Below the pieces are notes generated by a model, which saw only the letters and a program-made list of their open reading frames with translations, was not told the origin of the DNA and did not search any database. The position numbers and the translations under genes were made by a program. From Noviherbaspirillum aridicola (GTDB lineage: Bacteria > Pseudomonadota > Gammaproteobacteria > Burkholderiales > Burkholderiaceae_D): a stretch of 64,000 nt of DNA. Shown here in pieces: positions 1 to 8,832 of this stretch. The first letter of the stretch is position 1, and each line of letters begins with the position of its first letter. Where the stretch lies: contig NZ_BPMK01000009.1 of the NCBI RefSeq assembly GCF_019656455.1, positions 62,001-126,000 on the forward strand, given 5' to 3'.

Positions 1-1330
1 AGCGTAGCGCTCGCATCGCGATGTATTGCGCGGTCCATTCGCCGATGCCGGGCACGGACTTGAGACGGGCGACTGCCTGCTCCAGGCTCGCGCCGGGACG
101 CAGCTGCAAACCGCCGCCGGCGGCGAAGCGGGCCAGCGCGCACAGGGTCGCGGCGCGTGCGCGCGGCAGGCCGATCGCCGCGATGTCCGCAGGGTCGGCG
201 GCGGCCAGGCGGGCAGGCAAGGGAAAGTGGTGCGTGATGCCGGCCAGCGGCGTTTCGCAGGCGTCGCCGAAGCGTTCCACGAGCCGCCCGCACAGGGTCG
301 TGGCGCCGGCGACACTGACCTGCTGGCCGAGGACGGCGCGCACGGCCAGTTCAAACGCGTCGAAGGCGCCGGGAACGCGCAGGCCAGGCGAGGCGGCGAT
401 ACGATCGGCGATCAGGCTGTCGGCAGCGAGATGGGCTTCGATCGCCGCCGGATTGGCGTCGAGGTCGAACTGCTGTCGCACCCGGCCCAGCAGCGGCATC
501 AGGACGCCTGCGAGCGAGGGCGAAACTTCCACCTGCAGCTGGCTGCGGTGTTCGACCGGCGTCGCGCGCAGCCAGCCGGTCAGCTCCCCGACCCGGATGC
601 TGCGCGCATAGCTGCGCGCGCTTGCATCCACCGACTCCACCTTTGCCGCGGCGCGACCCGAGAGATAGCGCAGTACCCGATCCCAGTCGTAGGGCGGACG
701 GTAGGCCAGCCGCAGCGTGAGCGCGCCATCGGCGCAGGTACGCCGCGGTGCGCTGCGTCGAAGCTCGCCCGGGGCGATGCGGTAGCGTGCGGCGAACAGG
801 GCATTGAAGCGGCGCACGCTGCCGAATCCGGCGGCAAACGCGACTTCCGTCATCGGCAGGCCGGTTTCCTGCAGCAGCTTCTTGGCGAACAGCAGGCGCT
901 GGGTCTGCGCCAGCTCCACCGGGGTGACGCCGAAATGCTGCAACAGCACCCGCCGCAACTGGCGGGAGGAGAGACCGACCTCGGCGGCGAGCCGTTCCAG
1001 CTTGCCGTCGTTGAGCGCGCCGCCGGCAATGCGCTGCCAGACCGCGTGCGCCAGGTTCTGCTGCAGCGCATACGGCGCCAGCTCGGGGCGGCAGCGCAGA
1101 CAGGGACGGAAACCGGCCGCCTCCGCGGCGGCGGCGCTGGAGAAGAACTCGCAGGAGGATTCGCGCGGCGTCTTCACCCCGCACACCGGCCGGCAATAGA
1201 TGCCGGTGGTCTTGACGCCAGTGAAGAACACGCCGTCGAAACGCGCGTCGCGCGCGGACAGCGCGCGATAGCAGCTCAGGCGGTCAAGCGCGGGCGATGC
1301 GGACGGCGGGCTGGAGATGGATGCGGGCAT
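1..1330 (-). CDS. alkA: Ada-AlkA type DNA-3-methyladenine glycosylase 2 (C-terminus outside window)
   Basis: Fusion of an Ada-type metal-binding domain, an AraC helix-turn-helix and an AlkA glycosylase. The Ada domain (about residues 15-85) shows the four zinc cysteines as CRPVC and CLRC; the first cysteine of the family accepts methyl groups from phosphotriesters. The AraC region follows (about 90-190). The AlkA region then shows the ordinary fold start (AVRAVLGQQVSV) and the helix-hairpin-helix VPGIGEWTAQYIAMR. The catalytic aspartate expected just after this hairpin lies beyond base 1, so activity cannot be judged. By family knowledge it removes alkylated bases and may regulate the adaptive response. 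The start is the ATG at 1330; upstream is a 300-base gap to the divergent GGDEF/EAL gene. Confidence 0.93.
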   Translation of the reverse strand, partial: MPASISSPPSASPALDRLSCYRALSARDARFDGVFFTGVKTTGIYCRPVCGVKTPRESSCEFFSSAAAAEAAGFRPCLRCRPELAPYALQQNLAHAVWQRIAGGALNDGKLERLAAEVGLSSRQLRRVLLQHFGVTPVELAQTQRLLFAKKLLQETGLPMTEVAFAAGFGSVRRFNALFAARYRIAPGELRRSAPRRTCADGALTLRLAYRPPYDWDRVLRYLSGRAAAKVESVDASARSYARSIRVGELTGWLRATPVEHRSQLQVEVSPSLAGVLMPLLGRVRQQFDLDANPAAIEAHLAADSLIADRIAASPGLRVPGAFDAFELAVRAVLGQQVSVAGATTLCGRLVERFGDACETPLAGITHHFPLPARLAAADPADIAAIGLPRARAATLCALARFAAGGGLQLRPGASLEQAVARLKSVPGIGEWTAQYIAMRALR

Positions 1331-1630
1331 GCCGCATTTATACTCCTGGCGGCCGCCCCCTTGCCAGCCGTTTTCGGACATGAGTGCCGATGCGCCGCGC
1401 GGGAGATATCTCAGGCGGCAACACCGTGGCCGCGGGCGGGAGCGTGCCCGACAGGCGAAGCCGCCGCCACGCCGGCGAAGATGCGCCTCAGGTAGCGGGA
1501 GGGCACGGCACCGGCGGCAATGCGGCAGGCATCGGGCGCCCTGCTTCAATCGAAAACTTATATCGCACGTGTCCGAACTTTTCCCGCCCGCCGGCATTCT
1601 TGTCAGACAGGCCGGACTACGGGGACTGAG
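1331..1630. other. Intergenic region between divergent alkA and GGDEF/EAL genes
   Basis: I see no convincing gene in these 300 bases. Short open frames exist but have no recognisable protein. The AT-richer stretch around 1555-1585 is the best candidate for the promoter of the rightward gene. I did not find a clear Ada box. Confidence 0.4.
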
Positions 1631-4540
1631 ATGAACGAGAGCGATGTCCGGGAGTGGCCGGCGGGCTGCGGCGTCATGCATGAGCGGATACGGCGGCATG
1701 ACTGGTCCGCCAGCCCGCTCGGCGAATTATGCGGATGGCCTTCGTGCCTGCGCGCCGCGGTGGATATCATGCTTGGCCTGCCGCTGCCCGCGATGCTGCT
1801 GTGGGGCCGCCGCGGGGTACTGTTCTACAACGACGCGTGGCGCACGCTGGCCGGCGACGACCATGCCGGGCGGCTCGGCAATGCGATGGCGGACGAGACC
1901 GCCCATCCCTGGGTGGCCCACATGCGCAGCCTGGTCGCGATTCTCGACCGCGCCGGCAGCGACGGCCGGACGGTGGAGCTGGCCTCCGCCAGCGGTCCCG
2001 CGCAGCGCCTGCGCTTCGACTACGCGACGGTGTCCGATGAGGGCGGCGGCCCCGCAGGCATGCTGGCGCTGGCCAGCGGCGACGGCGGCCTGCCGTCACT
2101 GGTACGCCGGCTGCGCGACAGCGAGGCGCGGCTCAACGCCATCGTCACGCGCGCCCCGGTCGGACTGTCGGAGATCTCGGACCAGGGACGTTTCCTGCGC
2201 GTCAACGACGCCCTGTGCAGCATGCTCGGCCGCAGCCGCGAGGAACTGCTCGCGGCCGGCGTGGCCGACGTCACCCATCCCGAGGATGTGATGCGCAGCC
2301 TCGAAGCCTTCGGCAGGCTGCTGCAGGAGCGCGAGGCGGTGTCGGTGGACAAGCGCTACCTGGATGCCGAAGGGCGCGTGATCTACGCCCGCAGCAGCCT
2401 CAACCTGCTTGACCATGGCGGCCGCCGCACGGTGCTGGCCGTCACCGTCGACCTCAGCGCCCGCCGCCTCGCCGAACAGGCGCTGGCCGAAAGCGAAGCG
2501 CGCTTCCGCGCCCTGGCCGACGCCTCCCCGGCGCTGATCTGGCACCTGGATCCAAACGGAAAGATCGATTATCTGAACCGGCGCTACCTCGCCCTCACCG
2601 GCCGCTCGGCGGAAGACCTGGAGCGCAACTGGACGTCGGAACTGCATCCGGACGAACGGGATGCCTGGCTGCAGCAGCTCGCGCACGCCCGCGGCAGCCG
2701 CTCCTCGGTGCGCGGGCGGCTGCGCATGCGCAGCGCCGACGCCGACTGGCGCTGGATGGAAACCCATGCCTCGCCGTGGTTTGGCGCCGGCGGCGCTTAC
2801 GCCGGGCATGTGGGCATTTCGATCGACGTCACCGACCTCGTGCTCACCCAGCAAGAGCTTGCCGTCAGTAATGAACGGCTCAAGCTGGCGATAGAAGGGT
2901 CGGGCGACGGCGTCTGGGACTGGGACATCGCACATGACAGGGTGATCTGCTCGGACCGGCTGCGCCAGATGCTCGGCTACGACGCGGCGGACCGCCTCGA
3001 TTCAGTGAAGGACTGGGCGCAGCGGACGCATCCGGAGGACAGGCAGGGCGCGCAGGAGGCGCTCGACGCCTGCATGGCGGGACGCAGCGCCGCCTACCGC
3101 CACGAACACCGGCTGCTGTGCAAGAGCGGCGACTGGAAATGGGTGCTGGCGCGCGCCATCGTGGTGGCGCGCGATGAACACGGGCGCGCGCTGCGGATGA
3201 CCGGCACCGTCACCGACATCTCGGAAAAGCGCCAGTCCGAGGAAGTGATCTGGCGCCATGCCAATTTCGACGGCCTGACCAAGCTGCCGAACCGGCGCCT
3301 GTTTCGCGACAGGCTGGAATTCAGCGTGCTCAAGGCGCGCCGCAACGGCCTGCCGATGGCGCTGCTGTTCATCGACCTCGACCGCTTCAAGGAAGCCAAC
3401 GACCTGCTCGGGCATGATGTCGGCGACCAGTTGCTGGTGGAGGCGGCACACCGCATCGCGCGCTGCGTGCGATCGTCCGACACCGTGGCAAGACTGGGCG
3501 GGGATGAGTTCACGGCGATCCTGACCGACCTCGTCGATCTCGCGCATGTGGAGTGGATCGCGCAAAAAATCATCAGCGCGCTGTCCGAGCCTTTTCGCCT
3601 CGGCAACGAGGTGGTCTATCTGTCGGCCAGCGTCGGCATCACCCTCTATCCCAGCGATGCGCAGACGCCGCAAGCCCTGATCCGCAACGCGGACCAGGCG
3701 ATGTATGCCGCCAAGAACGGCGGACGCAACCGCTTCAGCTACTTCACGCCGGCGATGCAGGCGCAGGCGCAGACACGACTGCGGCTGATCGCCGACTTGC
3801 GCGGCGCGCTCGCAGGCGAAGAACTGCAGGTCTGGTACCAGCCGGTGGTGGACCTGCGCAGCGGCAGGATCGCCAAGGCGGAAGCCCTGCTGCGCTGGTT
3901 CCATCCGCAGATGGGCCTCGTCGAGCCGCAGCGCTTCATCCCCTGCGCGGAAGAATCCGGGCTGATCAACGACATCGGCGAATGGGTGTTCCGGCAGGCC
4001 GCGCAGCACTCGCGGCGCTGGGGCGAACGCCTGGGGCAGCCGTTCCAGATCAGCGTCAACAAGTCGCCGGTGCAGTTTTTGGGACGCGGCCGCGACAGCG
4101 ACTGGGGCGGCCATCTGAAGGATCTCGGGCTGGCGGGAAGCAGCATTTCGGTGGAGATCACGGAAGGCCTGCTGCTCGACGCGTCGCCGATCATCATCGA
4201 CCGCCTGATGCAGCTGCGCGGCGCGGGCATCGAGGTGGCGATCGACGACTTCGGGACCGGGTATTCTTCGATGGCCTATCTGCGCAAGTTCCAGATCGAC
4301 TATCTGAAGATCGACCGCTCCTTCGTGCAGCAGGTGGCGACCGACAGCGGCGACCGCGCGATCGTGCGCTCGATCATCGCGATGGCGCACGAACTGGGAT
4401 TGCGGGTGGTCGCGGAAGGCGTCGAGAACGACGAGCAGAGACATGCGCTGGTCGAAGCGGGATGCGACTACGGACAGGGCTACCTGATATCGGGCGCGTT
4501 GCCGCCGGAGGCGTTCGAGCAGATGCTGCTGGCGCGATAA
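1631..4540 (+). CDS. Multi-PAS GGDEF/EAL cyclic-di-GMP signalling protein
   Basis: Predicted cytoplasmic sensor of 969 residues. A PAS-like N-terminal domain (HDWSASPLGELCGWP, typical of hybrid sensors) is followed by about three PAS/PAC modules (roughly residues 160-540), each ending in the usual VTDxS-type PAC helix. The GGDEF domain has an intact GGDEF near residue 622, and an RSSD product-inhibition site lies five residues before it. The EAL domain has an intact EALLRW near 751 and DDFGTGYSS near 871. Both active sites look complete, so the protein could make and degrade c-di-GMP; which activity dominates cannot be read. No transmembrane segment is seen. I chose ATG 1631, ten bases after a GGGGAC stretch, over an in-frame upstream extension that has no domain. 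Confidence 0.93.
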   Translation: MNESDVREWPAGCGVMHERIRRHDWSASPLGELCGWPSCLRAAVDIMLGLPLPAMLLWGRRGVLFYNDAWRTLAGDDHAGRLGNAMADETAHPWVAHMRSLVAILDRAGSDGRTVELASASGPAQRLRFDYATVSDEGGGPAGMLALASGDGGLPSLVRRLRDSEARLNAIVTRAPVGLSEISDQGRFLRVNDALCSMLGRSREELLAAGVADVTHPEDVMRSLEAFGRLLQEREAVSVDKRYLDAEGRVIYARSSLNLLDHGGRRTVLAVTVDLSARRLAEQALAESEARFRALADASPALIWHLDPNGKIDYLNRRYLALTGRSAEDLERNWTSELHPDERDAWLQQLAHARGSRSSVRGRLRMRSADADWRWMETHASPWFGAGGAYAGHVGISIDVTDLVLTQQELAVSNERLKLAIEGSGDGVWDWDIAHDRVICSDRLRQMLGYDAADRLDSVKDWAQRTHPEDRQGAQEALDACMAGRSAAYRHEHRLLCKSGDWKWVLARAIVVARDEHGRALRMTGTVTDISEKRQSEEVIWRHANFDGLTKLPNRRLFRDRLEFSVLKARRNGLPMALLFIDLDRFKEANDLLGHDVGDQLLVEAAHRIARCVRSSDTVARLGGDEFTAILTDLVDLAHVEWIAQKIISALSEPFRLGNEVVYLSASVGITLYPSDAQTPQALIRNADQAMYAAKNGGRNRFSYFTPAMQAQAQTRLRLIADLRGALAGEELQVWYQPVVDLRSGRIAKAEALLRWFHPQMGLVEPQRFIPCAEESGLINDIGEWVFRQAAQHSRRWGERLGQPFQISVNKSPVQFLGRGRDSDWGGHLKDLGLAGSSISVEITEGLLLDASPIIIDRLMQLRGAGIEVAIDDFGTGYSSMAYLRKFQIDYLKIDRSFVQQVATDSGDRAIVRSIIAMAHELGLRVVAEGVENDEQRHALVEAGCDYGQGYLISGALPPEAFEQMLLAR

Positions 4541-4547
4541 ATTAGCG

Positions 4548-5660
4548 CTAGCCGCCGTCCCGGGCCGGCGGCCGCGTCTCCAGCGCACCGCCCTGCCGCA
4601 GTTTTTTCAGCGCATGCACGGTGCGCCGCAGGACCGCACCCATCGACCCCTGCTCGCGCACCTTGGCCAGCAGCCAGTCGCGCGCCTCCATGCGCGCGCC
4701 GGTGACCGCATTGCGCATCGCCAGCCGCGCGTGGCGCAGCATCTGCGCGCGCGACCGGTAGAGCGCGATATGCTCGAGATCGCGCTGCACGCCGGCGAGC
4801 CGGTACTTGTATTCATAGCGGCCCCACAGGAAGTGGTATTCGTCACCGCCGCGCTCGATGCAGGCACAGATATTGAGGAAGCAGCAGAGCGTGCCGAGAC
4901 GATAGCTGTCGTATGCCGGGTCGTGGGCGATCACCTTGAGGAAATAGCTGCCGCGGTAGTGCAGATTGATGGCGCCGGCGCACAGCCTGCCGTTGAGGCG
5001 CAGCAGGCTGGCCATGCCGTGCTGCCGCACCATCGTCAGGATGCGGCGGGTTTCCTCCGCATCGATGTAGCTCTCGTGCCGCTTGCCCTGCATGCGGGCG
5101 GCGTTCATGCGGATGATGGCCAGCAGGTCTTCCTCCGCGACATGCGCGCCGTCGACGAACTCATGCCGCATGTCGGGGAAATCCTTGCGCAGGCGGTTGA
5201 GATAGCGGCTGACATAGCTGCGGGTGGCCTTGCCGAGGCGCGCGCGGTAAGCCTCGGTCGTCGCCGGCAGTTCGAGCACGATGTCTTCCGTGCAGCGGAA
5301 ATGCTGAGCCGGAAGCGTGAGGGCCCCGCCGCGTATCGCCACCGCGTTCAGATCGATGATGTTGACGCCGGCGAAGGCGGCGAAGACATGACGCGCGAAG
5401 CGGTCCACCTCGGCGGCGTCGATACGCAACTGTTCATTCAGCACCCGCAGCGTCTCGCCATGCCGGCGGAAGAGCAGCACGGCGCTGACCTCGCCATCGC
5501 GGCGCGCCACATACGCGCCCGTGCCGCCGTCGAGCGCGCCGTGCAGCGCATGATGGAGCAGCGTGCAATACGGATTGCGATACAGCCGCTCCAGCTCGCC
5601 GGCGACGAACTCCGGCACTGTCCCTTCGTAGAGGGAAATCGTCTCTTCCTGTCCCTGCAT
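4548..5660 (-). CDS. GNAT-family acetyltransferase, CelD/BcsL (BioF2-like) type
   Basis: 370-residue protein of the Acetyltransf_6 (BioF2-like, CelD/BcsL) group, which transfers acyl groups to cell-surface or exopolymer substrates. Visible signatures are GKATRSYVSRYLNRL in the middle, the later RLGTLCCFLNICACIERG stretch, and GRYEYKYRL. The ATG at 5660 follows AAGGGGAG. It is divergent from, and clearly related to, the gene at 5820: both share GKxxRxxxxRYxxRL, LGxLCCxLxIxACIERG and YEYKYxL. The substrate is unknown. It converges with the GGDEF/EAL gene only seven bases away, so terminators must overlap coding sequence or be absent. Confidence 0.75.
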   Translation of the reverse strand: MQGQEETISLYEGTVPEFVAGELERLYRNPYCTLLHHALHGALDGGTGAYVARRDGEVSAVLLFRRHGETLRVLNEQLRIDAAEVDRFARHVFAAFAGVNIIDLNAVAIRGGALTLPAQHFRCTEDIVLELPATTEAYRARLGKATRSYVSRYLNRLRKDFPDMRHEFVDGAHVAEEDLLAIIRMNAARMQGKRHESYIDAEETRRILTMVRQHGMASLLRLNGRLCAGAINLHYRGSYFLKVIAHDPAYDSYRLGTLCCFLNICACIERGGDEYHFLWGRYEYKYRLAGVQRDLEHIALYRSRAQMLRHARLAMRNAVTGARMEARDWLLAKVREQGSMGAVLRRTVHALKKLRQGGALETRPPARDGG

Positions 5661-5819
5661 GCCGCTCCCCTTGTCGCCGACTGACTGTCCGCGTCCCCAT
5701 GCAAATGCGAAACCGGTTTATGCCAGCGCAAGCCTGCTGCGCAATGCGTATGACAAGCGGCGCCGTGCCGGATACAGTGACATCGCCACTCTCGACGAAG
5801 TTCACGCTCACTGAACCGA

Positions 5820-6956
5820 ATGACGCCTGCTTCAACAGCGCTTCACGACAGGCTCCCGCATGCCGGGACACGAGGGCTGCTCGACCTCGGCGGCAGCGCG
5901 CTGCCCGTCGAACTGGACGATGCGTTGAGCCGGCTGTACGGCAATATCCATTCGACGCCTGCCCATCTGCGTATCTACGGCGGATTGGACGAGGTCAATG
6001 CCGTCTATGTGGCCCGCGATCACGAGGCGCTGTCGGCGGTGCTGCTGTTGCGCGACGATGGCCGCCGGCTTCGCGTGATCAACGAAGGCATGCGACTCGA
6101 GGCGGCCGCGCTGGAGGACTTCGCGCGGCATGCGTTCGCCGCGCGGCCCCACCTGTCCGCCATCGAATTCAATGCGGTGGAAGCGCCACCGCTGACGATC
6201 GGCTTTCCGGTGCAGCAAGCCATATGCACGGCCGACATGCCGCTCGCGCTGCCGCCCGATGCCGACACCTATCTCGCCTCGCTCGGCAAGAACATGCGGC
6301 GCAACCTGCGGCGCTACATGGACAGGCTGCTGCAGCTGCATCCGTCCTTCCGCTTCGAGATCCTCGAACGCGAGGCGATATCGCCCGCGGACGCGCGCGC
6401 GGTCATCGACCTCAATCGCGCGCGCATCGCCGGCAAGCAGCAGGCGTATTCCATCGACGATGAGGAAGAACGGATCCTGGCGCTGCTGGGCGAGCGCGGC
6501 ATGGCCGGCATCGGCAGGATAGACGGCAGGGTGTGCTGCGGCGCGCTGGGGTATCGGGTGGGCGGGCGCTACTTCTTCAAGATCATCGGGCACGATCCGC
6601 AATACAACCCGTGCTCGCTCGGCATACTCTGCTGCTATCTGATGATCCGCGCCTGCATCGAGCGCGGCTGCAGCGAATTCAACTTCATGTGGAACGAGTA
6701 TGAGTACAAGTACGCGCTCGGCGCTCGCCGCCGCGATCTGCAGCGCGTCGTGATCTACCGCTCGCGCCTGCATCAGCTGGCGCAGGGACGGCTGGCCGCC
6801 GGGCTCGCGCTGGCCGGCGCGCGCCACCGCGCCGCGGCGCTGCTCGAGCCCGGCGCGCGCCTCGATGAATTGCCGGCCGGTGCCCGCGCCACCGCCCATT
6901 TGCTGCGCACCATGCGCGCGGTCAAGCGCGGACTGGCTTTCCGCCGCGCTACCTGA
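5820..6956 (+). CDS. GNAT-family acetyltransferase, paralogue of the divergent neighbour
   Basis: 378-residue BioF2/CelD-like protein. It matches the gene at 4548-5660 along its length: GKNMRRNLRRYMDRL against GKATRSYVSRYLNRL, LGILCCYLMIRACIERG, and NEYEYKYALG. The pair probably arose by inverted duplication or by long co-evolution; they have diverged too far for a recent event. Function is inferred only from the fold: transfer of an acyl group to an amino sugar or amino acid acceptor. The ATG at 5820 lacks a strong Shine-Dalgarno, so the start is less certain than the frame. The 159-base gap to the divergent partner presumably holds both promoters; AAACCGGTTT at about 5710 is a perfect palindrome there. 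Confidence 0.75.
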   Translation: MTPASTALHDRLPHAGTRGLLDLGGSALPVELDDALSRLYGNIHSTPAHLRIYGGLDEVNAVYVARDHEALSAVLLLRDDGRRLRVINEGMRLEAAALEDFARHAFAARPHLSAIEFNAVEAPPLTIGFPVQQAICTADMPLALPPDADTYLASLGKNMRRNLRRYMDRLLQLHPSFRFEILEREAISPADARAVIDLNRARIAGKQQAYSIDDEEERILALLGERGMAGIGRIDGRVCCGALGYRVGGRYFFKIIGHDPQYNPCSLGILCCYLMIRACIERGCSEFNFMWNEYEYKYALGARRRDLQRVVIYRSRLHQLAQGRLAAGLALAGARHRAAALLEPGARLDELPAGARATAHLLRTMRAVKRGLAFRRAT

Positions 6957-7166
6957 CGCCGGTCACGCTTCGTGGCGATCACGCAACGTCATCCCGTGTC
7001 AGCTTAACTGTTATCAAACAGGCATCTGCACGAACAGCGGAATATCGATCGACGACATGATCGCTCCGGCTGCGATCCTTGCCCGCACGTCTGCCCGTAC
7101 CCCTGCCAGCCCCGGGCTGGACAAGAGCCGGACCTTCCAACCGTTTTTACCTTGCAAAGGATTGCC

Positions 7167-8675
7167 ATGGATAACCGCCGCCGCTCGCCGCTCGACGCGT
7201 CTCGCACACTCTCCCTCGATGCCCTTCGTCCGCTCTGCATGGCGCTGCTCGCGGCCGGCATGCTCGCCGCCTGCGGCGGCGGCGGCGGAGGCGGGGACGA
7301 CAACCCGACCGCCGGCGGCGGCACGCCTTCCGGGGGAACTCCCTCGGGCGGCACTCCCTCGGGCGGCACGCCTTCCGGCGGCGTCGCAAGCACCATGATG
7401 TCGTGCCCGGACGGCGCCGGCTGGCAATGCAGCGGCGGCTACCTGCGTCAGGATAACGGCGTCACCCTGACCAACTCCGGCGTCCAGGTCTATGGCCGCT
7501 CGACCAGCGACCTGCAGTCCCGCAATCCCGAACCAACGGGCGCCTTCGGCCTGGAGCCGGCTTCCGGCGGCCTGGCCGAGCTGCGTGTCAACAGGAACGC
7601 GGAACAGGGCGTCGCCCGCGCCGCCCTGCTGCTGAGCAACCTGGATCTGCGCTGGGACGGCAGAAACGATCGTCCGCTCATCATCGAGACCTTCAATCCG
7701 ACCTATGGCAGGACCGTGCTCGGCACCGGAGGCGCGCTGCAGGAAGCCACGCTGCCGGATGAAACCGACCTGAATTTCTTCAACTACCGGGAAGCCAACC
7801 TCGGCGCCACCGCCACCCAGGCCAACTATGCGAACAACCGCTACTTCCCGCGCCGCAATCCCTCGCGCTGTCCCGATCCGCAGCCCGCGGGCGGCTGCGC
7901 GACCACCGAGACGAGCGGACTGAGCGTCATCAGTACCGGCGACTGGCGCACCGGCGGCATCAATCCGGAGCAGACCCGGGCCGTGCGGGTACACGGCGAC
8001 GGCGACGTCCACGCCGGCAATGGCCCGAACGACGCGAACGGCAATCCGACCTATATCGTCGGCGGCAACGGGCCGGGCGTGCCCTTCCCGGGCTCCAAGG
8101 GCTATCGCGAGCTGGGCAACTCCAGCCTGCGCTATGCCAACCTCGCCTCGTGGGTGACGCAGGACACCGTGCTCATCCGCGAATGGACCACGATCGGCGA
8201 AGAACACAACAAGGTCCGGCGCGGCATGGTCGCGTTCGGCGAGGTCACCGATCCGGCGGTCGTTCCCGCCAGCGGCAGCGCCAGCTATGCCGGCACGGTG
8301 CGTGGCTGGTATTCGGCGGACGGGACGGGGGATCCGACGCCGTTCTCCGGCAGCGCGACGCTGACGGTCAACTTCGCGAACCGCCAGGCCAGCATCGTCG
8401 TGCAGGACGCCAGGGCCGACAACACCGGCGCCGCGGTGCCGCTGAACTTCAGCGGCACCGCCAGCATCGGCGCCGCCGGCAGCAATATGGCGAACTACAT
8501 GACCGCCCCGCTGACCGCCGGCAGCCTGACCGGCGGCATCGGCGGGCGCTTCTTCGGCGCGGTGGCGAGCGGTGGCAGCGGCGCCGGCCCGGCCGAGGCC
8601 GCCGGCACTTTCATGCTCAACAACGCCACCAGCAAGGCGACCGCGGTAGGCGGCTTCATCGCCCGCAAGCAGTAG
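7167..8675 (+). CDS. Glycine-rich surface lipoprotein, possibly TbpB-like C-terminal barrel
   Basis: 502-residue predicted lipoprotein. The leader ends in a lipobox (GMLAAC) and the mature cysteine is followed by seven glycines. Four PSGGT repeats come next (bases about 7323-7385), a flexible linker. The rest is rich in small and polar residues. The last 130 residues (from about GSASYAGTVRGWYS to FIARKQ) resemble the repeated strands of transferrin-binding-protein-like beta-barrel lipoproteins; this is a weak resemblance, not an assignment. ATG 7167 is preferred over 7152 because AAAGGA lies six bases before it. No TonB receptor or Slam-like partner is next to it. A perfect 12-base inverted repeat follows the stop. 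Confidence 0.7.
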   Translation: MDNRRRSPLDASRTLSLDALRPLCMALLAAGMLAACGGGGGGGDDNPTAGGGTPSGGTPSGGTPSGGTPSGGVASTMMSCPDGAGWQCSGGYLRQDNGVTLTNSGVQVYGRSTSDLQSRNPEPTGAFGLEPASGGLAELRVNRNAEQGVARAALLLSNLDLRWDGRNDRPLIIETFNPTYGRTVLGTGGALQEATLPDETDLNFFNYREANLGATATQANYANNRYFPRRNPSRCPDPQPAGGCATTETSGLSVISTGDWRTGGINPEQTRAVRVHGDGDVHAGNGPNDANGNPTYIVGGNGPGVPFPGSKGYRELGNSSLRYANLASWVTQDTVLIREWTTIGEEHNKVRRGMVAFGEVTDPAVVPASGSASYAGTVRGWYSADGTGDPTPFSGSATLTVNFANRQASIVVQDARADNTGAAVPLNFSGTASIGAAGSNMANYMTAPLTAGSLTGGIGGRFFGAVASGGSGAGPAEAAGTFMLNNATSKATAVGGFIARKQ

Positions 8676-8698
8676 TCGTCCGCGGCGCACATGCGGTG

Positions 8699-8728
8699 AC
8701 GGCGCGCCGGTTCCGGCCGGCGCGCCGT
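8699..8728 (+). terminator. Perfect inverted repeat after lipoprotein gene
   Basis: Arms ACGGCGCGCCGG and CCGGCGCGCCGT (12 of 12 pairs) surround TTCCGG. Only three T follow, so it may be an inefficient intrinsic terminator or a 3-prime stabilising hairpin for the gene ending at 8675. Confidence 0.5.
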
Positions 8729-8832
8729 TTGCGCGCCATCGCCGGCCTGGCCCGGTGAATCCGGCGGTCCACATGCTTTTTTGCTTTGCGCTACACTCGG
8801 TCGCCTGTTCCCACCACAACAAGAGACAAGCC

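Noticed and set aside
26-1495. 489-codon plus-strand frame opposite ada-alkA
   Set aside because: The minus-strand frame contains Ada zinc cysteines and the AlkA hairpin; the plus-strand product has no recognisable sequence.
5661-5819. Possible third gene between the divergent acetyltransferases
   Set aside because: The 159-base gap has only a short frame without a ribosome-binding site. It is better explained as a shared promoter region.
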